NCBI GenBank assembly: GCA_945901935.1
Contig: CAMDLX010000002.1
Location: 1 to 64,000, forward strand
Reading direction: 5' to 3'
Length of the DNA stretch: 64,000 bases
Source: Bifidobacterium breve
GTDB lineage: Bacteria; Actinomycetota; Acidimicrobiia; Acidimicrobiales; Microtrichaceae
A program made the position numbers and the translations under genes. Positions within the stretch are counted from its first letter, which is position 1; every line of letters starts with the position of its first letter. The notes below the pieces were generated by a model. The model searched no databases. It saw only the letters and a program-made list of their open reading frames with translations, and was not told the origin of the DNA. This document shows, in pieces, positions 1 to 8,819 of the stretch.

Positions 1-830
1 GCTGCAACTGAGCTCAATGCAATCGCAGCCATGACGGCTGCGCGCAATACCGAGGGTTCTCCTCGCGTCACGATTGCAAACATCGCTAGCAAGAGCACCC
101 CAAAGAAGACCTGAAGTCGTAGTGGCATTCGGCGGAGAACAGGTGCTGCTACAGCGAGGAGGAATGCGACGTTTTGCCCTGACACGGCAAGCAAGTGACT
201 CAGGCCTGAGGCTTGAAACCGGAACTTCAGGATCTCTGATTGCCCACGGTCATCTCCGAGAACCAGACCCAGATAGAGCGACCGTTGCTCCTCTGGGAAG
301 GAGTCAGCCCCAGCAGAGACCCTGCTGTGAACTGCATTTGCAAGTTGGTACCAGGGGGCAGTTGTGCCTCCAGCTTTGACTGAATTGAGCTGCAGTCGCC
401 CAGCTAGGTGGCGGGCTTGTACCCATCCGGTGGGGGCACCGCGCAGTTCGCTGACCCGCCCGGTTACCTGCAGATGCTCGCCCATCATCATCGGGCGAAC
501 CACAGCCGAATCTTCTATTGGCACCGTGGCGAGATAGCGGCGGCCATCGATGCTCAGCAGGAGTTGTGTCCCAAACATTTGCGGCTCGGGGTCGGCCATA
601 AGTTGCCCTAAGCCGCTCACGCTCGGAGGCAGCGGAGCATGCAGCGCTTCGAGTGAGGCATTGCCCCGGGCGCACACAATCAGTATCAGGCCAAGCGACA
701 GCAGCACCGGGTTGCGCAGCAAGAGTCCAACAAGGAACACCACTGCCGCCAAAACCAGAGAGATTCTTGGAGAGAAGAACGCCGCTCCGCATATCAGTGC
801 TGCGCTGAGTGTCATCCATCGATCAGTCAC
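1..830 (-). CDS. comEC: ComEC/Rec2 competence-type DNA transport protein (N-terminal part, truncated by window edge; GTG start)
   Basis: Manual minus-strand translation from GTG at 830 gives MTDRWMTLSAALICGAAFFSP...LVLGDDRGQSEILKFRFQASGLSHLLAVSGQNVAFLLAV...TRGEPSVLRAAVMAAIALSSVAA, with the ComEC 'SGLSHLLAVSGQN' motif; open to the left edge; not in the supplied ORF track. Confidence 0.9.
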   Translation of the reverse strand, partial: MTDRWMTLSAALICGAAFFSPRISLVLAAVVFLVGLLLRNPVLLSLGLILIVCARGNASLEALHAPLPPSVSGLGQLMADPEPQMFGTQLLLSIDGRRYLATVPIEDSAVVRPMMMGEHLQVTGRVSELRGAPTGWVQARHLAGRLQLNSVKAGGTTAPWYQLANAVHSRVSAGADSFPEEQRSLYLGLVLGDDRGQSEILKFRFQASGLSHLLAVSGQNVAFLLAVAAPVLRRMPLRLQVFFGVLLLAMFAIVTRGEPSVLRAAVMAAIALSSVA

Positions 831-845
831 AGCACCGCGTCGAAC

Positions 846-1826
846 TCAGACCGTAATGAGTTCACGAAGCGCTTCGAACTTGGCGTCTCCGATGCCGCGC
901 ACATCAAGAAGTGCCTCGATGGATTTGAAGCTTCCTTCTTTGTCACGGAATGCGAGGATGGCCTGAGCTGTTGCTGGTCCAACCCCTGGCAGTGTCTCGA
1001 GTTGTTCGAGAGTGGCAGTATTCAAGTTCACTGGGCCGGCTACTTCGCCAGCGCCAGATCCAGCCCCGGCCGATCCAGCAGCACTTGCTCCGCCAGCAGA
1101 TGCGCCCGAGGCTGCACCTTGAACAACGGGGACTTGCACTGGGTTTGGCTGACCGAGAGACGGAATCATGACCTGTGACCCATCGATCAGAGTGGCCGCA
1201 AGATTCACGCGATTGGAATCAGCATCTGGGCGCAGACCTCCGGCAGCAGCTACGGCATCAACCACCCGAGACCCGTTCGGCAGTTTCACCACGCCAGCCG
1301 ACAGGACTGCACCTGCAACATGGATAAACACGGGACCGGTAGCCGCAGATTGACCGCCGACGGGAGCTTTGATTCCTGCTTCAGCCGGATCCGCTACGCC
1401 AGCTGAGGGGGCACCCTGATCAGAAGGGCTGCTGCTCGCAATCGGAAGGCGATCATCTAGCGAGGCCGGCCGCCGTAGTGAGGTCCACCCAAGGCCAAGT
1501 GCGACCAAGGCAACGAGAGACATGACCGCTGCCAGCTTTCGCAGATCTACTTGGGGCATCCGCTCCTGCAACCACTCCTGCAACCGCTGGAGCATCCCCT
1601 GTCGACCCCAGGGGGACTTTGACATATGAGATGGTCGCGCTGACATGTCATGGGGTTGATCTTGCTGCGCGGTTGGCAGTTGACCCTGACCACCCCTGCT
1701 GTGTTCCGGCGGAGCGAAAGGGCTTGCTGCCTCTGTGCGTGAGCGTCGGTACATGGGCCTGCGTGTTTGCTCCCGAGCTAGGGCCTCGAGGACCTCTGCT
1801 GCGCGGGTAGGCGTCCTTGTTTGCAT
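846..1826 (-). CDS. comEA: ComEA family helix-hairpin-helix DNA-binding protein (TM + SLBB + HhH)
   Basis: C-terminus VNLNTATLEQLETLPGVGPATAQAILAFRDKEGSFKSIEALLDVRGIGDAKFEALRELITV; SLBB-like middle; adjacent to comEC. Confidence 0.93.
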   Translation of the reverse strand: MQTRTPTRAAEVLEALAREQTRRPMYRRSRTEAASPFAPPEHSRGGQGQLPTAQQDQPHDMSARPSHMSKSPWGRQGMLQRLQEWLQERMPQVDLRKLAAVMSLVALVALGLGWTSLRRPASLDDRLPIASSSPSDQGAPSAGVADPAEAGIKAPVGGQSAATGPVFIHVAGAVLSAGVVKLPNGSRVVDAVAAAGGLRPDADSNRVNLAATLIDGSQVMIPSLGQPNPVQVPVVQGAASGASAGGASAAGSAGAGSGAGEVAGPVNLNTATLEQLETLPGVGPATAQAILAFRDKEGSFKSIEALLDVRGIGDAKFEALRELITV

Positions 1827-1951
1827 GGTTCCTCGGTTTGACCTGCTGAAAACAAGGGGAAGGCTTCAGAACCTAACGAATGCGCCGGTCAGGTAGTAGC
1901 GCTGAGACCGGGTATCACTCCCCGGTCGGCAGAATCGGCAAGACTTCCCTG

Positions 1952-2458
1952 ATGGAGATTCTTTGCAAACACACCTTTGATGCGCCGATCGAAGCCTGCT
2001 GGGACATGTTCCACGATCCAGCTAGCCACGAGGCCAAGTTCATTGCCATGGGCCACCGAGATTTAGAAGTCATCAGCTGCGATGAAACGGAGACATCGTT
2101 GCGCATTGTCATCGATCGGCTTGTAGATGTAGAAGTGCCGGGGTTCGCAAAGCGGATCATCAAACCCACCAATACCCTGAGATCAACTGACGAGTGGCGA
2201 AGCAATGGGGACGGCACCTATTCAGGAAACTTCGAACTCGTTACCAAAGGCGTGCCAATTCAGATCACTGGCAGCACTGCCCTTGCACCGGCAGCAGGCA
2301 AGAAATCGGCCACAAATACCCTGTACGAGGTGCGCATCGAACTTTCGGTAAACGTCCCGCTCATCGGTGGGAAGATCGCCAACTTCTCAAAGGGAATCGT
2401 GACTGATCAGCTTGAGATGGAGTTCAAGCTTGGCGACGACTGGCTGGCTTCGCACTGA
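1952..2458 (+). CDS. DUF2505-type SRPBCC-like protein
   Basis: ORF 1880..2458, likely start ATG 1952 (MEILCKHTFDAPIEACWDMFHDPASHEAKFIAMGHRDLEV...); resembles actinobacterial DUF2505. Confidence 0.7.
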   Translation: MEILCKHTFDAPIEACWDMFHDPASHEAKFIAMGHRDLEVISCDETETSLRIVIDRLVDVEVPGFAKRIIKPTNTLRSTDEWRSNGDGTYSGNFELVTKGVPIQITGSTALAPAAGKKSATNTLYEVRIELSVNVPLIGGKIANFSKGIVTDQLEMEFKLGDDWLASH

Positions 2459-3419
2459 CATCAGCCCAGACGCCGCAGGCTTTCCACAAGAGCTTTGCTG
2501 CTGGGGTCATGAGTCCGAGCTCGGTGCAAGTGCGTCGAGTCTTGGCTACCGACTCAGCTAGAACTGCTCGTTGGTCTGGGTGACGCAGCGACTGTCGAAC
2601 CTGCTTGCGTGGCACTCCAAATGCTTTGAGCAAACTAGGACGCGGATACACCATCATTCTTGCCATTGACCCGAAGAGCAGCGGGGCAAAGAGCGCTAGT
2701 GCATGGCGACGAGTTGCCGAGAGCTGCGGAACTGTCCGCTTCAGATAGTTGCGGGCAAAGGAGAGGTGGCGAGCCTCTTCGGTCAGATGAATCCTGGTGA
2801 TGCGCTCGAGCAGCGGGTGCAGATCATGACCGGCAAGACTGCGCCGCTGCAGGTAATCAACTGGATCCTCTCCGCCAAGAACAAACATGAAGAACAGCGC
2901 CGGGCGAGTTCTGGAACAACGCAATGCAAAACCGGATCCGAGTTTTTCATCCCGTCGCAGTCCCTTGACGTTGGTTCCGGATCGATTGATGAACTCTTGG
3001 AACATCAGCGTGTGCTGTGACTCTTCAATCACTTCGTGATGCATGTAGCGAAACTCGACTGCGCCATTTGGCAGCCAGAATGCGTGAGTCAGGAGTCCAC
3101 GTTGCAGGACGTTTTCAAACTCGCCGCCCACCTTCATGGCGGTGGCGTATCGAGCAAGACCGAATGCAGCCTGCACCTGCGGGGTCTGCGACTTGTACCA
3201 GTCCGTTCGAGCAACGCATTCCCAGTCGGGCAATTGAAAGCGACTGTCATGTGGGTCGATCGCCATCTCGGGTGAGTCCCAGGCCACATCCGCATAGGCA
3301 TCGTGGTTTTTCTCCACCGATTGCCGACTCAGCCGGGCGACTAATGCGGCAAAGCCAGATGTATCGGCCTGCGGAACAAGTGGAGTGTCTGCAAGAGTCG
3401 CCGGTGCAGTGGGGTTCAT
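2424..3419 (-). CDS. AurF-type diiron oxygenase family protein
   Basis: Carboxylate/His motifs 'YMHHEVIEESQHTLMFQEF' and 'HLTEEARHLSFARNYL'; ORF 2424..3491, likely start ATG at 3419 (MNPTAPATLADTPLVPQ...). Confidence 0.8.
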   Translation of the reverse strand: MNPTAPATLADTPLVPQADTSGFAALVARLSRQSVEKNHDAYADVAWDSPEMAIDPHDSRFQLPDWECVARTDWYKSQTPQVQAAFGLARYATAMKVGGEFENVLQRGLLTHAFWLPNGAVEFRYMHHEVIEESQHTLMFQEFINRSGTNVKGLRRDEKLGSGFALRCSRTRPALFFMFVLGGEDPVDYLQRRSLAGHDLHPLLERITRIHLTEEARHLSFARNYLKRTVPQLSATRRHALALFAPLLFGSMARMMVYPRPSLLKAFGVPRKQVRQSLRHPDQRAVLAESVAKTRRTCTELGLMTPAAKLLWKACGVWADVSAKPASRRQA

Positions 3420-3458
3420 GCAAGCATCTTTACAGTGTTCGATGTAAACGTCAATAGT

Positions 3459-3500
3459 CAATGTCTCAGTTACAAATGTGACATTGGTCAATGATATAAT
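3459..3500 (+). promoter_or_regulatory. Candidate MerR-type operator/promoter between diiron oxygenase and merR
   Basis: CAATGTC(N14)GACATTG at 3459-3465/3480-3486, TATAAT at 3495-3500. Confidence 0.45.
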
Positions 3501-3547
3501 AAATTTCTGATGGATGACTCAAGCAGCAGCGCAAGGACCGAGGTCGT

Positions 3548-4372
3548 ATGAGTGGAATAGATGCAGAACCCACGACATTTCGAATCGACGAGTTGGCAGG
3601 CCTCGCCGAGACCACCGTGCGGAATGTGCGCGCCTACCAAGACCGGGGCTTGATTCCCCCACCCCAGCGATTGGGACGCGTTGGGCTGTATTCCTCTGAA
3701 CACCTAGCTCGGTTGCGACTGATTTCGAGCATGCTCGACCGTGGTTATTCGCTGTCGAACATTGGCGAACTCTTCGAGGCCTGGGAGCAAGGGCACAATA
3801 TCGGCGAGTTGCTTGGATTCGAAGCAGCCCTAGCGGCCCCTTGGAGTACCGAGGCAGAAGTGACCCTCAGCCTCGAGGAACTGAGCGAGCGCTTTGGTGA
3901 CCTAGTGCAGGTCGACACGCTGAGCGAGGTTGAGCAACTAGAACTCTTCGAATTCGATGGGGAGCAGGTTCGAGTGAAGAGCCCACGCCTACTCGAGGCC
4001 GGTGCGGCGCTCGTGGCTGCAGGGGTGACAGTGCCCGCAGTAGTGGGGCATGCACTTGCGCTTCGAACCGATATTGAGCGAATTGCCGAACGTTTCGTCG
4101 ACCTTGTGAAGGCTGAGATTATTGACCCTCTCGGCGAGCCCATCCCGACAGATGAACTCCCCAGGCTGACCGAGTTGGTGACTCGCCTAAGACCTCTTGC
4201 CGAGCAAGTTGTCGACGCTGAACTTGCCCGAGCAATCGACCGGCAGATCCGGGCACGTCTGAGCGAGACAATGGACCGCCTCGCAGCCCAAGCGCCGACA
4301 GCAGACGGGCGGACAGAAGACGGCATAGAAGCTGACTTGGAGTTTGGCCAGGGTCAGCCCGCAGCCTCGTAG
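3548..4372 (+). CDS. MerR family transcriptional regulator
   Basis: N-terminus FRIDELAGLAETTVRNVRAYQDRGLIPPPQRLGRVGLYSSEHLARLRLI is a MerR winged-HTH; divergent from the diiron oxygenase. Confidence 0.9.
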   Translation: MSGIDAEPTTFRIDELAGLAETTVRNVRAYQDRGLIPPPQRLGRVGLYSSEHLARLRLISSMLDRGYSLSNIGELFEAWEQGHNIGELLGFEAALAAPWSTEAEVTLSLEELSERFGDLVQVDTLSEVEQLELFEFDGEQVRVKSPRLLEAGAALVAAGVTVPAVVGHALALRTDIERIAERFVDLVKAEIIDPLGEPIPTDELPRLTELVTRLRPLAEQVVDAELARAIDRQIRARLSETMDRLAAQAPTADGRTEDGIEADLEFGQGQPAAS

Positions 4373-4373
4373 C

Positions 4374-5081
4374 TCAAAACAGCTTTGCGGTGAGCTTTCG
4401 GCGCCATTGTGCCTTGGCGGGGTCCTCGTCATCCATCAACTCAAGCAGGTCGACGAACTGCTGCCGATCGGCCTCATTGTCCTTGGCAGTATCGAGCAAT
4501 TGTGTGAGTTGCGCTGCAACCTGCTCGGCGCCTACTGAGCCGGTTCGGGCCAAGGCAGCCACTCGGCGCGTCGCGGGCGACTCTGGAATCTTTTCGAGTA
4601 ACGCAAGTGCTTCTTGTGGCTGTTGTTCGGTAACGAGCAACTCAGCAAGTGCAACAATCACCTCGGCGTTGCCCGGTTCAAGCTCGAGTGCAACCCGCAG
4701 CGATGACTCATCACCAGCCGACAGCAGCCGCGAAAGCTCTGTCTCTTCCTCAGCGGGAATCAGCTTGTTCACGAATGCCGCAACCTCGGACTCTGGCAAC
4801 GCACCCATGAACTGATCAACCGGTTGCCCATTCACAAGCGCAAACACTGCGGGAATGGACTGCACCTTGAACGCCTGAGCAATTTGCGGATTGGCGTCAA
4901 CATCGACCTTGGCTAGATCAACCTTGCCCTGGGTCTCGGCGATGACCTTTTCCAGAATGGGTCCAAGCTGTTTGCACGGTCCGCACCATTCAGCCCACAA
5001 GTCCACGACAACTGGAACAATCGCCGAGCGTTCAATCACTGCCTGCTGAAATGTTGCATCTGTGACATCAACCATCTGCAC
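4374..5081 (-). CDS. Thioredoxin-TPR fusion, CnoX/YbbN-like
   Basis: VVVDLWAEWCGPCKQLGPILEKVI thioredoxin active site followed by TPR-like helices. Confidence 0.88.
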   Translation of the reverse strand: MQMVDVTDATFQQAVIERSAIVPVVVDLWAEWCGPCKQLGPILEKVIAETQGKVDLAKVDVDANPQIAQAFKVQSIPAVFALVNGQPVDQFMGALPESEVAAFVNKLIPAEEETELSRLLSAGDESSLRVALELEPGNAEVIVALAELLVTEQQPQEALALLEKIPESPATRRVAALARTGSVGAEQVAAQLTQLLDTAKDNEADRQQFVDLLELMDDEDPAKAQWRRKLTAKLF

Positions 5082-5120
5082 AGTCTACGAGAGTGTGGAA
5101 GCCTCGGAGGCAGCACTAGA

Positions 5121-6215
5121 TTGACTCCCAACCTACACACCACCCGAAAGAGCACAGTGACCGAGCACATTGATGGAATCGAGCCAGAAGCCGTCAGTGA
5201 ATGGTTCCAGCTAGAAGTCAGTGATCTTCGCCAGCCGCTGAGTTTTGAGTTCATCCCAGGTGGGCATTCAAATCTGACTTTCGCAGTCTCCGAACCCGCA
5301 GCGGCAGATGGCAGTCCAGGCAGGAAATGGGTCCTACGGCGACCGCCCCTCGGGCAGGTCCTTGCAACCGCTCATGACGTAGGTAGAGAGCACCGCATTA
5401 TCTCGGCGCTGCAACAAAGCGACCTTCCCGTGCCAAAGACCTTGGGGCTCAGCGCTGGCGATGATGTCAACGGCGCTCCGTTTTATGTCATGGAGTTTGT
5501 TGAGGGCCTCGTCATTCGCAGCACTGAACAAGCCGCCTCGCTTGATCTGGCTGCACGCCGGCGCGCAAGCGAGTCGATCATTGACGTCCTTGCGGCTTTA
5601 CATGCTGTTGACGTCGATGCCATTGGCCTCGGCGAGCTTGGTCCGAAAGAGAACTACATCGCCCGACAACTCAAGCGGTGGTATGGACAGTTCCAAAAGA
5701 GCGAGGCACAGGTCGAAGGTGGCCTGAACTTGGACGCGGTGCATCGAGTCCACGCTGCGCTGTCAGAGAAGATCCCCGCTCAAGGCCCAGCCAGCATTGT
5801 TCACGGGGACTACCGACTAGATAACTGCATGCTGGGCCCTGACGGCTCAGTTGTGGCTGTGCTTGATTGGGAGATCTGCACACTTGGCGACCCGATGGCC
5901 GACCTTGGCCTGCTCTGGGTCTACTGGTCAGACCCTGAGGAAGATGCAGTCATGCCGCAGGCCTCGCCGACTGCGCTTGATGGCTTTCTTCGTAAACGAG
6001 AAATGATGCAGCGCTACGCCGAGGTTTCGGGTCGCGACTTGGCCGACTTGGACTACTACGTGGGCTTTGGTTACTGGAAGCTGACCTGCATTATTGCCGG
6101 CGTGTACGCCCGCTATGCCGGCGGAGCAATGGGAGACGTAACACAAGAAACCATTGCTGGTTTCCGTCAGATGGTAGAGCGCCTTGCAGAGATGGCAGAG
6201 GAGTCCGTTTCATGA
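5121..6215 (+). CDS. Phosphotransferase (APH/choline kinase-like) family protein
   Basis: Brenner-type motif IVHGDYRLDNCMLGPDGSVVAVLDWEICTLGDPMADLG; ACAD10-type aminoglycoside phosphotransferase fold. Confidence 0.85.
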   Translation: MTPNLHTTRKSTVTEHIDGIEPEAVSEWFQLEVSDLRQPLSFEFIPGGHSNLTFAVSEPAAADGSPGRKWVLRRPPLGQVLATAHDVGREHRIISALQQSDLPVPKTLGLSAGDDVNGAPFYVMEFVEGLVIRSTEQAASLDLAARRRASESIIDVLAALHAVDVDAIGLGELGPKENYIARQLKRWYGQFQKSEAQVEGGLNLDAVHRVHAALSEKIPAQGPASIVHGDYRLDNCMLGPDGSVVAVLDWEICTLGDPMADLGLLWVYWSDPEEDAVMPQASPTALDGFLRKREMMQRYAEVSGRDLADLDYYVGFGYWKLTCIIAGVYARYAGGAMGDVTQETIAGFRQMVERLAEMAEESVS

Positions 6216-7111
6216 ATGATGACCCACTCGTTGAAGTGATGTTCACCCCCGAATTGCATGAGCCAGTCATGATCGTTGCCCTAGAGGGCTGGATCGACGC
6301 TGGGATGGGCGCTGCGAACGCCATGTCTGTGTTGCTCGGCTCAGCGGGGACCGACCCCGTCGCAGAGTTCAACGCTGACCGTCTACTGGACCATCGAGCG
6401 CGCAGGCCAGTCATGCACTTAGTCAATGGTCTGATTACACATATGAGCTGGCCCGAGATCGACCTGCGGGCAGGAACCGACGCCGACGGCAACGACATTC
6501 TGTTGCTGCTTGGAGCCGAACCTGACTTTGAATGGCGAGCTTTTGCACAAACTGTGGTCGAACTTGCAGAAACTTTCGAATGCCGCATGGTGGTTGGACT
6601 CGGTGCGTACCCCGCTCCGGTTGCCCACACTCGCGAAACCTCCTTGTCCGTCACCACTTCCTCGGCAGAACTCTCCTCAACGCTTCATGGTTATGTTCGC
6701 GGCACATTGGACGTTCCTGGCGGGATTCATGCAGTCCTTGACGTTGCGTGCAACGAGGCTGGAATCCCTGCCCTTGGCCTGTGGGCACAGGTGCCACATT
6801 ACGTGTCCTCTATGGCCTATCCAGCAGCCAGCGTTGCGCTCCTCGAGGGCCTAAAAGATGTTGCAGACCTTCGCATCGAGACTGGGCAACTTCCCACCGA
6901 CGCCCGAGCGACTCGCCTACGCCTCGACGAACTCGTAGCCGAGAATCCCCAACATGAAACCATGGTCACGCAACTCGAAGAGATGATGGACCAAGGACTC
7001 GGTGGACCAGACGAGGCCCCAACTTTTGGTTTCGATGATCTGCCAAGTGGCGACGAGTTAGCCGAGGAACTTCAGGAGTTTCTTCGAGACCGCCCAGAAG
7101 ACCCTGCTTAA
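6212..7111 (+). CDS. PAC2 family protein
   Basis: MIVALEGWIDAGMGAANAMSVLL... and GLGAYPAPVAHTRE are typical of actinobacterial PAC2 proteins; ATGA overlap with upstream gene. Confidence 0.82.
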   Translation: MNDDPLVEVMFTPELHEPVMIVALEGWIDAGMGAANAMSVLLGSAGTDPVAEFNADRLLDHRARRPVMHLVNGLITHMSWPEIDLRAGTDADGNDILLLLGAEPDFEWRAFAQTVVELAETFECRMVVGLGAYPAPVAHTRETSLSVTTSSAELSSTLHGYVRGTLDVPGGIHAVLDVACNEAGIPALGLWAQVPHYVSSMAYPAASVALLEGLKDVADLRIETGQLPTDARATRLRLDELVAENPQHETMVTQLEEMMDQGLGGPDEAPTFGFDDLPSGDELAEELQEFLRDRPEDPA

Positions 7112-7233
7112 CTCGGTGTGTTCCTAGCTGTATGGAACAAGCGGAGGATCCTGCTGACGCCGTCACCGTCGCTGACCGCCTCGAGCTCAGCGAGGTTAAC
7201 CGCTTCTCGCTGATGGTCAGCTGTGCGCTCGCA

Positions 7234-8136
7234 CTATTGCCACTCGCGCTCTGAGGGGTTCCAGAGACGTCCGGCGGCACTGCGGAGGAGGACTGGGTCG
7301 GCAAACACTTCGAGGGCCCTGATGAGTTCGGAGATGTTCTCGGGAGCTTCAGCCTGGAGCTTCTGCTTGTTGCGCCACGCGAACCACCTCGCTTGGGCAG
7401 TCTCACCGAAGCCCTCCAGCGCCGCCCCTAGGGGAACGAGCGTGGCCCCGCGATAGGTCGCCACCGTGTCGCAAGACTCGATGAGTACGTTCCCCGCCAT
7501 CGAGCGTGAGTTGCTGAGCCGGTACATGTCGACGAAGTCACGCCAGCGTGTGTTCGCGGTCCCTCGTTCGATGGCGGTGACGAGCTTCTCTGCGATCACC
7601 ATCTCCACTGGGTAGCCGAGGATCTGGATCGTCCCGCCCAGGATGCGCGGCAATGCGATGACCTCTGGTTTCGGTGTGATCGGATCTCCGACGTTGACGT
7701 CGACGTTGAAGTTAACCTTCGCCGACGCGAGCGCAGCAGGGAACGACACGCGTACCCCCGTGTAGCCGGTGCTGTCCTCGCGGATCACCTCCGCCGCTGC
7801 CTGTCCGATATCGATGTCGAGCCCGTCACCGACGTCGGCTGCAGCGACCTCTCGCAGGACTGAAAGGATGTTGTCCACATCGTTGTCCAAGCCGATCACC
7901 GCGAAGTCGACGTCTCGCGTCGGCCTTCGTTGGTCAAATGCCGCAAGGAGCACACCACCCTTGAGCACGAACTCCTCACGCCGCGGCGACTGACTGAGAC
8001 GGTTCAGGAACCCTTCAAGGGCGTACAGGGTCAGGTACTCGTCGACCGGACGTCCGCGCTGCTTCGCTAGTGCCTGAAGGTCGAGATAGGCATTGCCTTA
8101 GGGCGTCGCTCGCGTCGGCTTCTTCGAGGCGTTCAC
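7234..8136 (-). pseudogene. AbiEii/AbiGii-type nucleotidyltransferase toxin, interrupted by in-frame TAA at 8098-8100
   Basis: Manual reading from GTG 8136: MNASKKPTRATP*GNAYLDLQALAKQRGRPVDEYLTLYALEGFLNRLSQSPRREEFVLKGGVLLAAFDQRRPTRDVDFAVIG...WRDFVDMYRL...; supplied ORF 7234..7968 covers only the part after the last usable start. Confidence 0.8.
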
Positions 8137-8720
8137 AGGAGGATCTGTAGCGTCGAGCGGAGAGGCCCTGCAGCCTTTGGACCAAGCTTGGCCGCCACGG
8201 CGAGCAGCTCGGCCGGCTGTGCCCGCGGTTGGCGCAGCCAGCGCTTCAACGCATTGTTGGCGAGTTCGGACCCCTCTTGATGGCGGAGCCGAAACGCGTC
8301 GCAGATCGAACGCTCGGCTGAGTAGAGGCCCATCTGGTAGCCGGTACCGATGTCGAGCATCTCCCGACCAAGATTGAACGTGTCTGGGCTGAACTTGTGC
8401 CAAGTGGCAGGCGCTGACGTGCCAGGGTGCCGCATGCCTCGCGGCAGCGCGATGTCGATGGTCGCCGGGATCTCGTCGGTGAGGCCGTGGCGTGCCAAGG
8501 CGCTCGTGAGGCACAAGGTAGCGAGCGGGGCTCGGAACGCGATCTCGATGAGGTCTGGGTCAGCGTGCAGGTCTGATGCAGCGAACAGGCCTCGGCCGAT
8601 CTTCTCGATCTCTCCACGGTCCTGCAGCATGCGGAGATCCCTGTCCGACAAACCCTGCTTCCGGGCATCGGTGTACCTGAACAGCGGTGGCAACGCAGTC
8701 AGCAGGTCGGAGGAAGCCAT
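8133..8720 (-). CDS. AbiEi family antitoxin (type IV toxin-antitoxin, winged HTH N-terminus)
   Basis: ORF 8133..8756, likely start ATG 8720; FRYTDARKQGLSDRDLRMLQDRGEIEKIGRGLFAAS HTH and ...TIDIALPRGMRHPG...; GTGA overlap with the AbiEii start. Confidence 0.87.
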   Translation of the reverse strand: MASSDLLTALPPLFRYTDARKQGLSDRDLRMLQDRGEIEKIGRGLFAASDLHADPDLIEIAFRAPLATLCLTSALARHGLTDEIPATIDIALPRGMRHPGTSAPATWHKFSPDTFNLGREMLDIGTGYQMGLYSAERSICDAFRLRHQEGSELANNALKRWLRQPRAQPAELLAVAAKLGPKAAGPLRSTLQILL

Positions 8721-8726
8721 GTAGGA

Positions 8727-8744
8727 GACTGTACCCACACAGTC
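8727..8744. promoter_or_regulatory. Inverted repeat, candidate AbiEi autoregulatory operator
   Basis: GACTGT-acccac-ACAGTC at 8727-8732/8739-8744, a few bp upstream of the abiEi ATG. Confidence 0.5.
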
Positions 8745-8819
8745 GCTATGTGGCAACAGTTTCCTGCACCGTTCGCCGGTGCGATCTGGGATTACTGGGC
8801 GTGTCCCCGCTAGTCCTCG

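Noticed and set aside
304-819. ORF 304..819 (-) and 550..966 (+) in the supplied track
   Set aside because: Out-of-frame shadows of comEC; the true comEC frame (GTG 830 to the left edge) has clear family motifs
7112-7256. Short open frame ending near 7254 (+) downstream of the PAC2 gene
   Set aside because: No convincing start codon, no family similarity, overlaps the AbiEii 3' end
8246-8668. ORF 8246..8668 (-) and 8350..8724 (+)
   Set aside because: Alternate-frame shadows of the AbiEi gene
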